Assembly: GCA_964511555.1 (NCBI GenBank)
Contig: CAZEFR010000008.1
Span: forward strand, 1-64,000
Direction: 5' to 3'
DNA length: 64,000 nucleotides
Source: CAIZGX01 sp964511555
GTDB lineage: Bacteria > Bacteroidota > Bacteroidia > Flavobacteriales_D > Sanyastnellaceae
This document shows positions 42,516 through 50,717 of the stretch, piece by piece. Every line of letters begins with the position of its first letter. Position 1 is the first letter of the stretch. The notes beneath the pieces are model-generated. The model saw nothing but the letters and a program-made list of their open reading frames with translations. It searched no databases and was not told the DNA's origin. The translations under genes and the position numbers were made by a program.

Positions 42516-44296
42516 TCTACCGTAATGTAAAATGGAAGACGCGTCTGAATCTTTCCGCCGTTACTCAATTGACGAATGTCTTGATAGTTCTTAAATCTGC
42601 TGCCGAGTAAACGCGATAGAATCGCGTCTTCCGACTTTCCAGCAATGTTATCGAAAAACTCTTCCAACGGATCAAGCATTTCAGGTAATTCAAGAATTGA
42701 ATTCGAAGGAACACCCGCCTTCGCTGCAGCATAGGCAACAGCCTCGCGCAAGCCGCCCAGTTCGTCTACAAGCCCTATTGCCAGCGCGTCTTCACCACTC
42801 CAAACACGGCCTTGACCAATGCTGTCGACATAAGCTTGCGAGATGTTTCTTCCTTTCGCTACCTTGCTTGTGAAGTCTTTGTATATGTGGCTAATCATGT
42901 CTTGCATTGCGCGTTTCTGAACGGTGTCCAATGGAGAAGTCAAGGTCATCATGTTCGAATGTTCATGCGTCTTGTAAGCATCGAAGGTGATGCCCAACTT
43001 ATGATCTAAGAAATTCTGTAGGTTCGGAATAATTCCAAATACACCAATAGATCCGGTAATCGTATTCGGTTGCGCGAAGATGCGATCTGCTCCGCAAGCA
43101 ATGTAGTACCCACCTGAAGCCGCATAATCACCCATGCTCACCACAAACACCTTTCCGCTTTGCTTAATCAATTCCGCTTCCCTCCAAATCACATCACTCG
43201 CTAACGCACTTCCTCCGGGAGAGTTCACGCGTAACACCACCGCCTTAATTCCTTCGTCCAAACGCGCATCGCGCAAGGCTTTCGCTATACGATCACTTCC
43301 AATCGTTTCATCGTCGCCCTTTCCACTTTCAATTCCACCAATGGCATAAACCACCGCAACTTGTGCAACGTCGGAAATTTTGTCTTCCATCTTCACGACA
43401 TCCAAATAACGATTGTAAGAAATGACTTCTTCATCCATTTTCTTATCATCTTCCAACTTGCCTTTGTCTTTCAAGCGAGCCAACATCTTCGCTGAAAGCT
43501 CATCGGGATAAATCAATCCGTCTAATAACTTCGATTCCAATAATGCGTTGTTGTTTATGAAACGTAACGTTGTTGCCGCGGTATTCAACTCCTCGACAGA
43601 GACGCCACGTTGAGCAGAAATCTTCTCGCACATCACCTTCCAAATATCATCAATGAACGTTGCCATTTGCAGACGGTTTTCATCTGACATGTGATCGTAA
43701 ATGAAAGGCTCTACGGCGCTTTTGAATTTGTTGTTCGGACCGCGAATCACTTGCGCTTCAATTTCCAAATTGTCTAACAATTTTTTATAGAACATCACTT
43801 CCGCATTCAGTCCGTGCCAATCGAAAGTTCCAGTCGGATACATGTACACTTCATTCGCAGCACTGGCCAAGAAGTAACCCGCTTGCGAATAACTTTCACT
43901 GTAGGCGATGACCCATTTGCCTGAAGACTTGAAATCAAGAATAGCGTTGTGAATTTCCAACAACATGGCTGGCGCGGCTTCAATGGCACCAATGTTCAAG
44001 TAAACGCCTTCAATGCGCTCGTCGGTTTTCGCGAAACGCAACACACGCTCTAGATCGCGCAGTGCAATGCGGTCTTCAGCACCATCCAAGTTGAACGAAG
44101 GTGTGTCGAGTCCTCTTTCCGTAAATGAATTTTCCAATTTGATTTTGAGAATGGATTCGTTTTCCATCGATACATTTTCGGAAGAAGAAAGCGCACCAAT
44201 GATAGCTGCTATAACGCCAATGGTAAGGAGCGTTCCAATTATTGAAGCTATAATATTTCCCACGAGCGTGGCCCAAACGGTTTTCCAAAATGTCAT
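42512..44296 (-). CDS. sppA: signal peptide peptidase SppA, long (67K) type
   Basis: 594 residues. An N-terminal membrane anchor (about 12-36) holds two tandem S49 domains. The catalytic dyad is split between them: the general-base lysine K192 in NKFKSAVEPF and the nucleophile S394 in GDYAASGGYYIACGAD. The layout is that of the E. coli 67K protein. It degrades signal peptides left in the inner membrane. It is the first gene of an operon with the TrmH-type methyltransferase, with a 4-bp overlap. Confidence 0.95.
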   Translation of the reverse strand: MTFWKTVWATLVGNIIASIIGTLLTIGVIAAIIGALSSSENVSMENESILKIKLENSFTERGLDTPSFNLDGAEDRIALRDLERVLRFAKTDERIEGVYLNIGAIEAAPAMLLEIHNAILDFKSSGKWVIAYSESYSQAGYFLASAANEVYMYPTGTFDWHGLNAEVMFYKKLLDNLEIEAQVIRGPNNKFKSAVEPFIYDHMSDENRLQMATFIDDIWKVMCEKISAQRGVSVEELNTAATTLRFINNNALLESKLLDGLIYPDELSAKMLARLKDKGKLEDDKKMDEEVISYNRYLDVVKMEDKISDVAQVAVVYAIGGIESGKGDDETIGSDRIAKALRDARLDEGIKAVVLRVNSPGGSALASDVIWREAELIKQSGKVFVVSMGDYAASGGYYIACGADRIFAQPNTITGSIGVFGIIPNLQNFLDHKLGITFDAYKTHEHSNMMTLTSPLDTVQKRAMQDMISHIYKDFTSKVAKGRNISQAYVDSIGQGRVWSGEDALAIGLVDELGGLREAVAYAAAKAGVPSNSILELPEMLDPLEEFFDNIAGKSEDAILSRLLGSRFKNYQDIRQLSNGGKIQTRLPFYITVE

Positions 44297-44352
44297 AATA
44301 AGTAATTTGAATTAAGACGCTAATGCGCGCTCAAAGTTACGCAGGTGAGTTG

Positions 44353-44360
44353 TATTTTCG
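44353..44360 (+). promoter_or_regulatory. -7 box TATTTTCG, 4 nt before folK start
   Basis: 7 of 8 match to TAnnTTTG ending 4 nt before the ATG at 44365. It supports this start over an upstream ATG at 44323. Confidence 0.4.
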
Positions 44361-44364
44361 CTCT

Positions 44365-44847
44365 ATGGAAAAAATGAATCGCGTACTCCTGAGCATTGGT
44401 GGAAACGAAGGCGACAGAGAAGCAAATTTGGAAGAGGCGCGTATGTTTATCTCGTTCAACATGGGCGATATTGTAACAGTTTCTGAAGTGATCGAAACAG
44501 AAGCTTGGGGCATGCCCGAAGGCACAGAGCCATTCTTGAATCAACTGGTGGAAATTCAAACAGGGCTTACACTTGAGAAGTTGCATGCAGAGATTGTTGA
44601 GTTGGAAGAGTATTACGGAAGAACGCGCAAAGAGGGCGTTTACCTCGATCGCGAGATGGATGTGGATGTTATCTTTTTCAATGACGAAATTGTGCGTGAA
44701 GGACAAATTCAAGTGCCGCACGAGCGCATGCATTTGCGTGAATTTATTTTGAAGCCATTGGCTGCAACGTGGCCAGAGTGGATTCATCCCGAAATGAAAA
44801 TGAATGCTGCGCAATTGCTCGCTGAATTGAACAAGAAAGAAGATTGA
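44365..44847 (+). CDS. folK: 2-amino-4-hydroxy-6-hydroxymethyldihydropteridine pyrophosphokinase
   Basis: 160 residues, the normal HPPK length. Motifs: LLSIGGNEGDREANL at the N-terminus, AWG...PFLNQLVEIQT in the middle and the metal/ATP segment REMDVDVIFFNDEIV followed by PHERMHLREFILKPL. It transfers pyrophosphate from ATP to the pterin, a step of folate synthesis. Its TGA overlaps the TTG start of the next gene (TTGA), so the kinase downstream is translationally coupled. Confidence 0.95.
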   Translation: MEKMNRVLLSIGGNEGDREANLEEARMFISFNMGDIVTVSEVIETEAWGMPEGTEPFLNQLVEIQTGLTLEKLHAEIVELEEYYGRTRKEGVYLDREMDVDVIFFNDEIVREGQIQVPHERMHLREFILKPLAATWPEWIHPEMKMNAAQLLAELNKKED

Positions 44848-45473
44848 ATAACTACACCGTTATAGAAGGCATTATTGGCGCGGGTAAAACCACGCTTGCG
44901 CATTTGTTGTCGACAGAGCACAATGCTCAATTGGTGTTGGAAGAATTCGCAGATAATGCCTTCCTTCCGAAGTTTTATGAAGAGCCAAAGCGTTATGCTT
45001 TTCCTTTGGAGTTAAGTTTTCTTTCTGAACGTTTCGCGCAATTGAAGAGTGTTTTTCAAGCGCCCGATTTGTTTCAACCCAAAGTTATTGCCGATTATTT
45101 TTTACCGAAATGCCAGGTCTTCGCGAAGAATAATTTAGAAGATGACGAATATAAATTGTTTCTTCGTTTGTATGAAATAATGGAGAATACCCTTCCTCAA
45201 CCCGACTTGTTGGTGTACTTGTATCTCTCGCCGGAACAGGCGTTGCAGAACATTAAAAAACGCGGAAGGTCCTACGAACAAAACATTACAGCCGAGTATT
45301 TAGAAAATATTCAGCAGCAGTATTTGTCGTTCATACAGCAACATCCCGAGTTAACGGTGCTCATGATTTCGAGCGACAAACTCGATTTTGTAGAAAGAAA
45401 AGAAGATCTATTATTCTTGAATGAAACCATAGCGAAGAGCTATGCACCCGGCATTCACAGGGTGGAGCCGTAG
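44844..45473 (+). CDS. deoxynucleoside kinase family protein
   Basis: 209 residues from a TTG start at 44844 (MNNYTVIEGIIGAGKTT). The P-loop IIGAGKTT is at residues 10-17, LEEFADNAFLPKFYEEP contains the E-x-x-x-(N) nucleoside-site segment, and the LID arginines lie in KKRGRSYEQN. It belongs to the dNK/dGK/dAK group; substrate choice cannot be told by eye. No ATG lies near enough to keep the P-loop, so the TTG, overlapping the folK stop, is the likely start. FolK and this kinase are probably made together. Convergent with sucD, with 8 bp between them. Confidence 0.88.
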   Translation: MNNYTVIEGIIGAGKTTLAHLLSTEHNAQLVLEEFADNAFLPKFYEEPKRYAFPLELSFLSERFAQLKSVFQAPDLFQPKVIADYFLPKCQVFAKNNLEDDEYKLFLRLYEIMENTLPQPDLLVYLYLSPEQALQNIKKRGRSYEQNITAEYLENIQQQYLSFIQQHPELTVLMISSDKLDFVERKEDLLFLNETIAKSYAPGIHRVEP

Positions 45474-45481
45474 AACTTGGT

Positions 45482-46354
45482 TTACTTCTTAAGAACCTCG
45501 GCCATTTTAGCGCCAATCTCAGCAGGAGAATCTACTACGTGAATGCCACATTCGCGCATGATGCGCTTTTTAGCAGAAGCACTTTCGTTTTCTCCAGATA
45601 CAATTGCACCAGCGTGACCCATTGTTCTTCCTTTCGGAGCAGTTTCACCAGCAATGAATCCAACAACTGGCTTCGTGCCGTGTTCTTTGATCCACATAGC
45701 AGCCTTAGGCTCAAGTTCACCACCGATTTCACCAATCATAATGATACCGTGAGTTTCAGGGTCGTTCATTAACAATTGAACAGCTTCTAAAGTGGTTGTT
45801 CCAATGATTGGGTCACCGCCAATTCCGATAGCAGTCGTTACACCTAAGCCCGCTTTCGCAACTTGGTCAGCAGCTTCGTATGTTAAAGTTCCTGATTTAG
45901 AAACGATACCTACATTTCCTTTTTTGAAAACGAAACCAGGCATGATACCCACTTTCGCTTCCCCTGCGGTAATGATACCTGGGCAGTTAGGGCCTATTAA
46001 AGTCGCACCGCGATCGGTAGCGTAGATTTTTGCTTTCACCATATCTGCAACTGGAATACCTTCAGTAATTGTAACAATTACTTTAATACCTGCAGCAGCA
46101 GCTTCCATGATAGCGTCAGCAGCAAATGCGGGTGGAACGAAAATAATGGTCACGTCTGCACCCGTCGCAGTTACTGCATCGGCCACAGTGTTGAACACAG
46201 GACGGTCGAGGTGCATTTGTCCACCTTTGTTCGGTGTAACACCACCAACAACGTTGGTTCCGTATTCAATCATTTGTGTTGCGTGGAATGTTCCTTCACT
46301 ACCAGTGAATCCTTGAACAATTACTTTCGAATCTTTGCTTACTAAAACGCCCAT
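45482..46354 (-). CDS. sucD: succinate-CoA ligase (ADP-forming) subunit alpha
   Basis: 290 residues, complete. CoA-binding Rossmann part with VIVQGFTGSEGTFHA at the N-terminus, TITEGIPV, LIGPNCPGIITAGE and the active-site phosphohistidine in GRTMGHAGAIVSG near residue 247. It works with SucC (5933-7147) in the TCA cycle. The two subunit genes are 38 kb apart and each has its own promoter region. Confidence 0.97.
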   Translation of the reverse strand: MGVLVSKDSKVIVQGFTGSEGTFHATQMIEYGTNVVGGVTPNKGGQMHLDRPVFNTVADAVTATGADVTIIFVPPAFAADAIMEAAAAGIKVIVTITEGIPVADMVKAKIYATDRGATLIGPNCPGIITAGEAKVGIMPGFVFKKGNVGIVSKSGTLTYEAADQVAKAGLGVTTAIGIGGDPIIGTTTLEAVQLLMNDPETHGIIMIGEIGGELEPKAAMWIKEHGTKPVVGFIAGETAPKGRTMGHAGAIVSGENESASAKKRIMRECGIHVVDSPAEIGAKMAEVLKK

Positions 46355-46376
46355 GAGGTTTAATTTTTTGCTCGGG

Positions 46377-46384
46377 CGAAATTA
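46377..46384 (-). promoter_or_regulatory. -7-like box TAATTTCG for sucD
   Basis: 7 of 8 match to TAnnTTTG on the minus strand, 22 nt before the ATG at 46354. Confidence 0.4.
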
Positions 46385-46442
46385 GTCATAATTTGGAAAG
46401 TTTAGTCGTTCTATTGCGGATTGTTTCTCATTTTTGCAGAAC

Positions 46443-47813
46443 ATGAATGCAATTTCAAGAGAAGAGACGATTTGCGCCCTTTCTACACCGCAAGGCGTGG
46501 GTGGTATAGCCGTTGTTCGCGTGAGCGGAAGAGCAGCTTGGGAAATAGTTGGAAAACTCTTTTCGAAGCCATTTCAACCCGAACAAAAACGCAAGGCGTT
46601 ATTCGGATGCATTTTCGATGGGAAGGAAATTTTGGATGAAGTGGTGGTTACCTTGTTTCAAGGTCCGCAGAGCTTCACGGGCGAAGATGTGGTTGAAATT
46701 GCTTGTCACGGATCGCGTTATGTTCAGCAGCGCATCTTGCAATTGTTGCAGGAAAGCGGTTGTCGCATGGCCACTCCGGGCGAGTACACCATGCGTGCCT
46801 ATTTGAATGGACGAATGGATTTGAGTAGGGCAGAGGCGGTGGGAGATGTCATTGCTTCTGAAAGTGCTGCGGCGCATAAGCAGGCGGTTCATCAGATGCG
46901 CGGAGGATTTTCGAAAGAGATTGAATCGCTGCGCGAACGCTTGATTCACTTCGCCTCGTTGTTGGAATTGGAATTGGATTTTTCGGAGGAAGATGTGGAG
47001 TTCGCCGATCGCACGCAGTTATTGAATTTGTTGAATGAAATCTTGAAGGTGGTGGTTCAGTTGCGCGACAGTTTTCAGTTGGGCAATGCCATAAAGAACG
47101 GGGTTCCGGTTGCCATTGTTGGCGCGCCGAATGCGGGGAAATCAACGTTGTTGAATGCCTTGTTGAACGAGGAGCGCGCGATTGTGAGCGATATAGCGGG
47201 AACCACGCGTGATACGGTGGAGGAAGTATTGAATGTGGAAGGCATTCAGTTTCGATTTATAGATACTGCAGGTATTCGCGAGACGTCGGATACCATAGAG
47301 CAGATGGGTATTGCGCGCAGCATGGAGAAGGTGTCGCATGCGCAGTTGGTTTTGTTGTTGGTAGATGTGGTGAACACTTCGCAAGCCCAGATAGACGAGA
47401 TGTTGGAATCGATAAGTTCGCATGCGCGCGCGGAAGCGAAGGTGTTGGTGGTCTTCAACAAGATCGATTCAAATCCGAATTTTGAATTGAATGTGGAAGG
47501 CGCGGACACGTTGCGCATTTCGGCGAAAGAAGGTTCGGGCATATCCGAGTTGCGTAGTTGGTTGGTTGAAAGTTTCGCGCCACAATTGAACGAAAGCGAT
47601 ACTGTTGTCACGAATGCGCGTCACCATGAATCGTTGCGTCTCGCCTCCATTGCCCTCACGGAAGTTTTAACGGGCATGCAACAAGGCATTCCATCCGACC
47701 TCCTCACGGTAGACATCCGCAAGACCTTGTATCACCTTTCCGAGATCACCGGGAACATCTCTGCGGATGACATTTTGCATTCGATTTTCGGGAAGTTTTG
47801 TATTGGAAAATAA
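46443..47813 (+). CDS. mnmE: tRNA uridine-5-carboxymethylaminomethyl modification GTPase
   Basis: 456 residues from ATG 46443. N-terminal tetrahydrofolate-binding part with ICALSTPQGVGGIAVVRVSG, then a helical domain, a GTPase domain with G1 GAPNAGKST at about 227-235, G3 DTAG and G4 NKID, and the C-terminal FGKFCIGK motif with the active cysteine. With MnmG it modifies the wobble U of certain tRNAs. A TTG at 46434 would start inside a T-rich -7-like stretch and adds three residues not found in the family, so it is not preferred. Confidence 0.96.
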   Translation: MNAISREETICALSTPQGVGGIAVVRVSGRAAWEIVGKLFSKPFQPEQKRKALFGCIFDGKEILDEVVVTLFQGPQSFTGEDVVEIACHGSRYVQQRILQLLQESGCRMATPGEYTMRAYLNGRMDLSRAEAVGDVIASESAAAHKQAVHQMRGGFSKEIESLRERLIHFASLLELELDFSEEDVEFADRTQLLNLLNEILKVVVQLRDSFQLGNAIKNGVPVAIVGAPNAGKSTLLNALLNEERAIVSDIAGTTRDTVEEVLNVEGIQFRFIDTAGIRETSDTIEQMGIARSMEKVSHAQLVLLLVDVVNTSQAQIDEMLESISSHARAEAKVLVVFNKIDSNPNFELNVEGADTLRISAKEGSGISELRSWLVESFAPQLNESDTVVTNARHHESLRLASIALTEVLTGMQQGIPSDLLTVDIRKTLYHLSEITGNISADDILHSIFGKFCIGK

Positions 47814-47843
47814 TGTTCTCCAGATTTCTCATTACATTTAGAC

Positions 47844-48974
47844 ATGAGATATTTAGTCCTTTTCCTTCTATTGCCGTTTGTATCATTCGGACAGCAAACG
47901 ATTAACGAAACCATGCAGCACGATGGTATTACACGCAGTTATACCATCTATATTCCTGCCAGTTATACTCCCGGTACACCAGCGCCGATGGTGCTGAATT
48001 TTCACGGTTATACAAGCAATGCATTCGAACAATTGTACTACGGCGATTTCCGTGCAATAGCCGATACAGCAGGATTTCTCCTCGTGGTTCCAAACGGAAC
48101 GCTCGATGCAACAGGTGTGACATATTGGAATTCAGGTTGGGGTGGAACAGTCGACGATATTGGATTCACCAGCGCTTTAATCGACGAAATAGCCGCAAGC
48201 TATTCAGTAAATTTAGATCGCGTATACAGCACAGGTATGTCGAACGGCGGTTTCATGAGTTACACCCTTGCTTGTTCATTGAGCAATCGCATTGCTGCCA
48301 TTGCTTCAGTCACCGGTTCAATGAATGTAGGTCAAGATGAAACCTGCAATGCTCTGCACCCAACTCCAGTGATGGAAATTCACGGTACCGCAGATTTAAC
48401 AGTTCCATACAACGGAGGAACTTTTATGGAAGCCATTCCAAACGTGTTGTCGTATTGGGTAGATTTCAACAATTGCAATCCAACTCCGATAGTTACCGAA
48501 GTTCCAAATACGAATCTAACAGACGGTTGCACTGCGGTGCATTACGTGTATACTGGAGGTGCCAGCGGTGTTGATGTTGAACATTACAAGATTATCGATG
48601 GCGGACATACTTGGCCGGGTTCAATATTTCCAATCGGTGTAACGAACAACGACTTCAGTGCTTCAAAAAAAATATGGCAGTTCTTCTTGCAATACGACAT
48701 TAACGGAAGAATGCAAGCAAACTCAGTTGCCGATTTGAATGCCGATGAGATTTCGATTTACCCAAATCCAACAACCGATAAAATAGTCATTCAAGGATTT
48801 TCACAAAAGCTAACAACTTCAAATTGCATTCTGTATTCTATTGAAGGCAAACAGTTTAGCATTGATGTTCTGGAGAACAATACCATTGATACAAGCAACC
48901 TTGAAAGTGGCGTTTACTTTGTGCGCATTGCAACATCAGAAGGAACGTCAGTTGTTCAATTTGTGAAAGTGTAA
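47844..48974 (+). CDS. secreted esterase (PHB depolymerase/LpqC-like) with T9SS sorting domain
   Basis: 376 residues. Signal peptide 1-17 (LLPFVSFGQ). The alpha/beta-hydrolase of the poly(3-hydroxybutyrate) depolymerase/feruloyl-esterase group spans about 20-285: oxyanion region VLNFHGYTS, nucleophile S133 in TGMSNGG, acid in HGTADLTVP and histidine in DGGHTWPG. A T9SS domain (SIYPNPTTDKIVIQGF ... GVYFVRIA) closes the protein. The substrate is probably an ester polymer or plant-derived ester. A box TACATTTA lies 3 nt before the ATG. Confidence 0.9.
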   Translation: MRYLVLFLLLPFVSFGQQTINETMQHDGITRSYTIYIPASYTPGTPAPMVLNFHGYTSNAFEQLYYGDFRAIADTAGFLLVVPNGTLDATGVTYWNSGWGGTVDDIGFTSALIDEIAASYSVNLDRVYSTGMSNGGFMSYTLACSLSNRIAAIASVTGSMNVGQDETCNALHPTPVMEIHGTADLTVPYNGGTFMEAIPNVLSYWVDFNNCNPTPIVTEVPNTNLTDGCTAVHYVYTGGASGVDVEHYKIIDGGHTWPGSIFPIGVTNNDFSASKKIWQFFLQYDINGRMQANSVADLNADEISIYPNPTTDKIVIQGFSQKLTTSNCILYSIEGKQFSIDVLENNTIDTSNLESGVYFVRIATSEGTSVVQFVKV

Positions 48975-49012
48975 TTCTCTATCCATAAGTTCGAAGAACG
49001 ACTAACGGAATT

Positions 49013-49720
49013 TTATACAGGCATTAATTCACTTGCCTTTTTGCCTTCCCACATGCCCACGAATTTGTAGGGTACAAATCGAGCAAACATTTCTTCTTTG
49101 TACCAATTCAGTTTGCGAGTGAGCAGAACTACTTCGCGGTGTTTTGGGTTCTTGTATGCATAATCCATCATCTCTTGTTGCGTTTTCCAAATGCTAATCG
49201 TTGCCTGCTGAATGAGTGGCCATTCTCCAACACCAATGGACAAAATAAGACCGTCGTAACCGTCGAGGCTTTGACTAACAGATCCCACTCTACTCCAAAA
49301 AGACAAAAGTTTTCTAAAGCGAATACGCGCTCGCGTTAAGACAATGATGGGCTTAACCATTGCCAATTCAGCATTTTTTTGGAACGGTTGTCTTTCATCC
49401 CAAGTGCCGTGCACTTCAGCCGAATGCATATATACAGTCATGTGCTCACTGGATCTTTCTTGATATTCCTTGAAGAAATTATTTTCAGCGAAAAATTTTT
49501 CAGCTTGACTTTCAGATTCCCAAATGCAAAGAAGGACATACGTTCCGAAATTAGGAATAGCGCTAAAGCCATTTTTTGCTCCGGATCCTAGAATCTTATA
49601 AAATGATAATCCACTTACATTATTCAACGCTGAAAGTCCAAGTTGCATTTGCTTAAATGCCCACCATTTATTTGCTGAAGTTTCTACTTTGAAAAATGTG
49701 CTTGTCGTTACTTGACTCAT
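49013..49720 (-). CDS. CrtA-like (spheroidene monooxygenase family) protein
   Basis: 235 residues without signal peptide. The pattern matches the CrtA family as I know it: an N-terminal FFKV.....WAFKQMQLGLSAL, FYKILGSGAKNGF, YVLLCIWES, the central LTRARIRFRKLLSFW, the IGVGEWPLIQQATISIW segment and the NWYKEEMFARF end. CrtA is a heme-containing ketolase acting on acyclic carotenoids in purple bacteria. Homologues in Bacteroidota have no proven role. No other carotenoid gene lies nearby. A family assignment, not proof of activity. Confidence 0.8.
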   Translation of the reverse strand: MSQVTTSTFFKVETSANKWWAFKQMQLGLSALNNVSGLSFYKILGSGAKNGFSAIPNFGTYVLLCIWESESQAEKFFAENNFFKEYQERSSEHMTVYMHSAEVHGTWDERQPFQKNAELAMVKPIIVLTRARIRFRKLLSFWSRVGSVSQSLDGYDGLILSIGVGEWPLIQQATISIWKTQQEMMDYAYKNPKHREVVLLTRKLNWYKEEMFARFVPYKFVGMWEGKKASELMPV

Positions 49721-49778
49721 GGTATTTTAAAGTAGATAAAGTAAATTGATGCTTTGAATTGAAAAAGGGCACAGCATC

Positions 49779-49811
49779 TTTGTCCAAAAGTACGACGGGT
49801 CTATACCTTTG
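49779..49811 (+). promoter_or_regulatory. promoter TTTG-N21-TACCTTTG, 4 nt before start codon
   Basis: TTTG at 49779-49782 and TACCTTTG at 49804-49811 match the Bacteroidota -33/-7 pattern. The box ends 4 nt before the ATG at 49816. Confidence 0.55.
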
Positions 49812-49815
49812 TCGA

Positions 49816-50577
49816 ATGAATTTCATTCACGCTCTGAAAGAAAAAAATGAAACGTTGTATGCCTTCGGTTTAATCTGTTTGATTGCATCATTCGTTTTTC
49901 TAGCTCTCACTAAATACTCGAACACGCAAGTTTACAATGTGAGTGCTTGGTACAAGCCTTTCAAGTTTGCATTCTCAACTTTTGTATTCGCATGGGCAAT
50001 GGCCTGGTATTGCTCATACCTATCGAACTTCAACATTACTTATTTCAATTGGGCAATCATTGTGTTGCTCGGATTTGAAATCATCTACATCGCTATTCAA
50101 GCGGGAAGGGGACAGTTGTCGCACTACAATCAAACCTCTGCGTTCTATAGTTTTTTATACGGATGCATGGCCTTGGCTGCAACGTTGGTAACCATCTACA
50201 CCGCTTATGTTGGCATTCTCTTTTTCACGAACGACTTTCCTGAATTGCCCAACTACTATTTGTGGGCCATTCGCTTAGGAATTTTCATTTTCGTGATTTT
50301 TTCGTTTGAAGGATTCGTCATGGGATCTCGCTTAACCCACACCATAGGCGGACCAGACGGTGAAGCCGGAATTCCATTGTTGAACTGGAGCACGAAATAT
50401 GGAGATCCACGCATTGCTCATTTCATTGGAATGCACGCTTTACAGGTCATTCCGATTGTTTCATTTTATTTATTGAAAAACACCAAAGCAACGGTGATTC
50501 TAGGATTGCTTTATTTCGCTTTGGCGGTGTTTACCTTGGTTCAGGCCTTGCAGGGGAGATCTATGTTTGGGAAATAA
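49816..50577 (+). CDS. multi-spanning membrane protein of unknown function
   Basis: 253 residues from ATG 49816 (an in-frame ATG at 49759 lies upstream of the promoter and is not preferred). About seven membrane helices. The best-conserved-looking part is the loop between helices 5 and 6, TIGGPDGEAGIPLLNWSTKYGDPRIAHFIGMHALQ. It holds His residues and charged residues that could bind a cofactor or metal. I cannot name a family. Neighbours: CrtA-like protein upstream on the other strand, palindrome array and photolyase downstream. Confidence 0.75.
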   Translation: MNFIHALKEKNETLYAFGLICLIASFVFLALTKYSNTQVYNVSAWYKPFKFAFSTFVFAWAMAWYCSYLSNFNITYFNWAIIVLLGFEIIYIAIQAGRGQLSHYNQTSAFYSFLYGCMALAATLVTIYTAYVGILFFTNDFPELPNYYLWAIRLGIFIFVIFSFEGFVMGSRLTHTIGGPDGEAGIPLLNWSTKYGDPRIAHFIGMHALQVIPIVSFYLLKNTKATVILGLLYFALAVFTLVQALQGRSMFGK

Positions 50578-50578
50578 C

Positions 50579-50654
50579 GCTTCGCTGATGACACAACACG
50601 TTGTGATGACCTTCTGCGAAGGATGACAGCTTCGCTGATGACACCGGTAACGGT
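50579..50654 (+). repeat. intergenic mini-palindrome array with GATGAC spacers
   Basis: Four GATGAC copies (50587, 50605, 50622, 50637) separate five palindromes: GCttcGC, ACAAC/GTTGT around AC, CTTCtgcGAAG, AGCttcGCT and ACCG/CGGT around GTAA. Same architecture as the CATTCG arrays but with another spacer. It starts immediately after the stop codon of the membrane protein gene. Confidence 0.88.
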
Positions 50655-50717
50655 GAGAAGTGAACGCTTCCGAACTTTTAGAGTGCTTAATTGTTGCCTT
50701 GAAAAGAGTACACTTCT

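Noticed and set aside
45424..45466. Inverted repeats at the end of the deoxynucleoside kinase gene
   Set aside because: CATAGC/GCTATG and CACCC/GGGTG arms exist, but without a T-tract or tandem spacer, so neither a terminator nor an array can be claimed.
49759..49815. Upstream start for the membrane protein
   Set aside because: The extension lies over the promoter with its -33 and -7 boxes; ATG 49816 fits the 4-nt spacing seen elsewhere.
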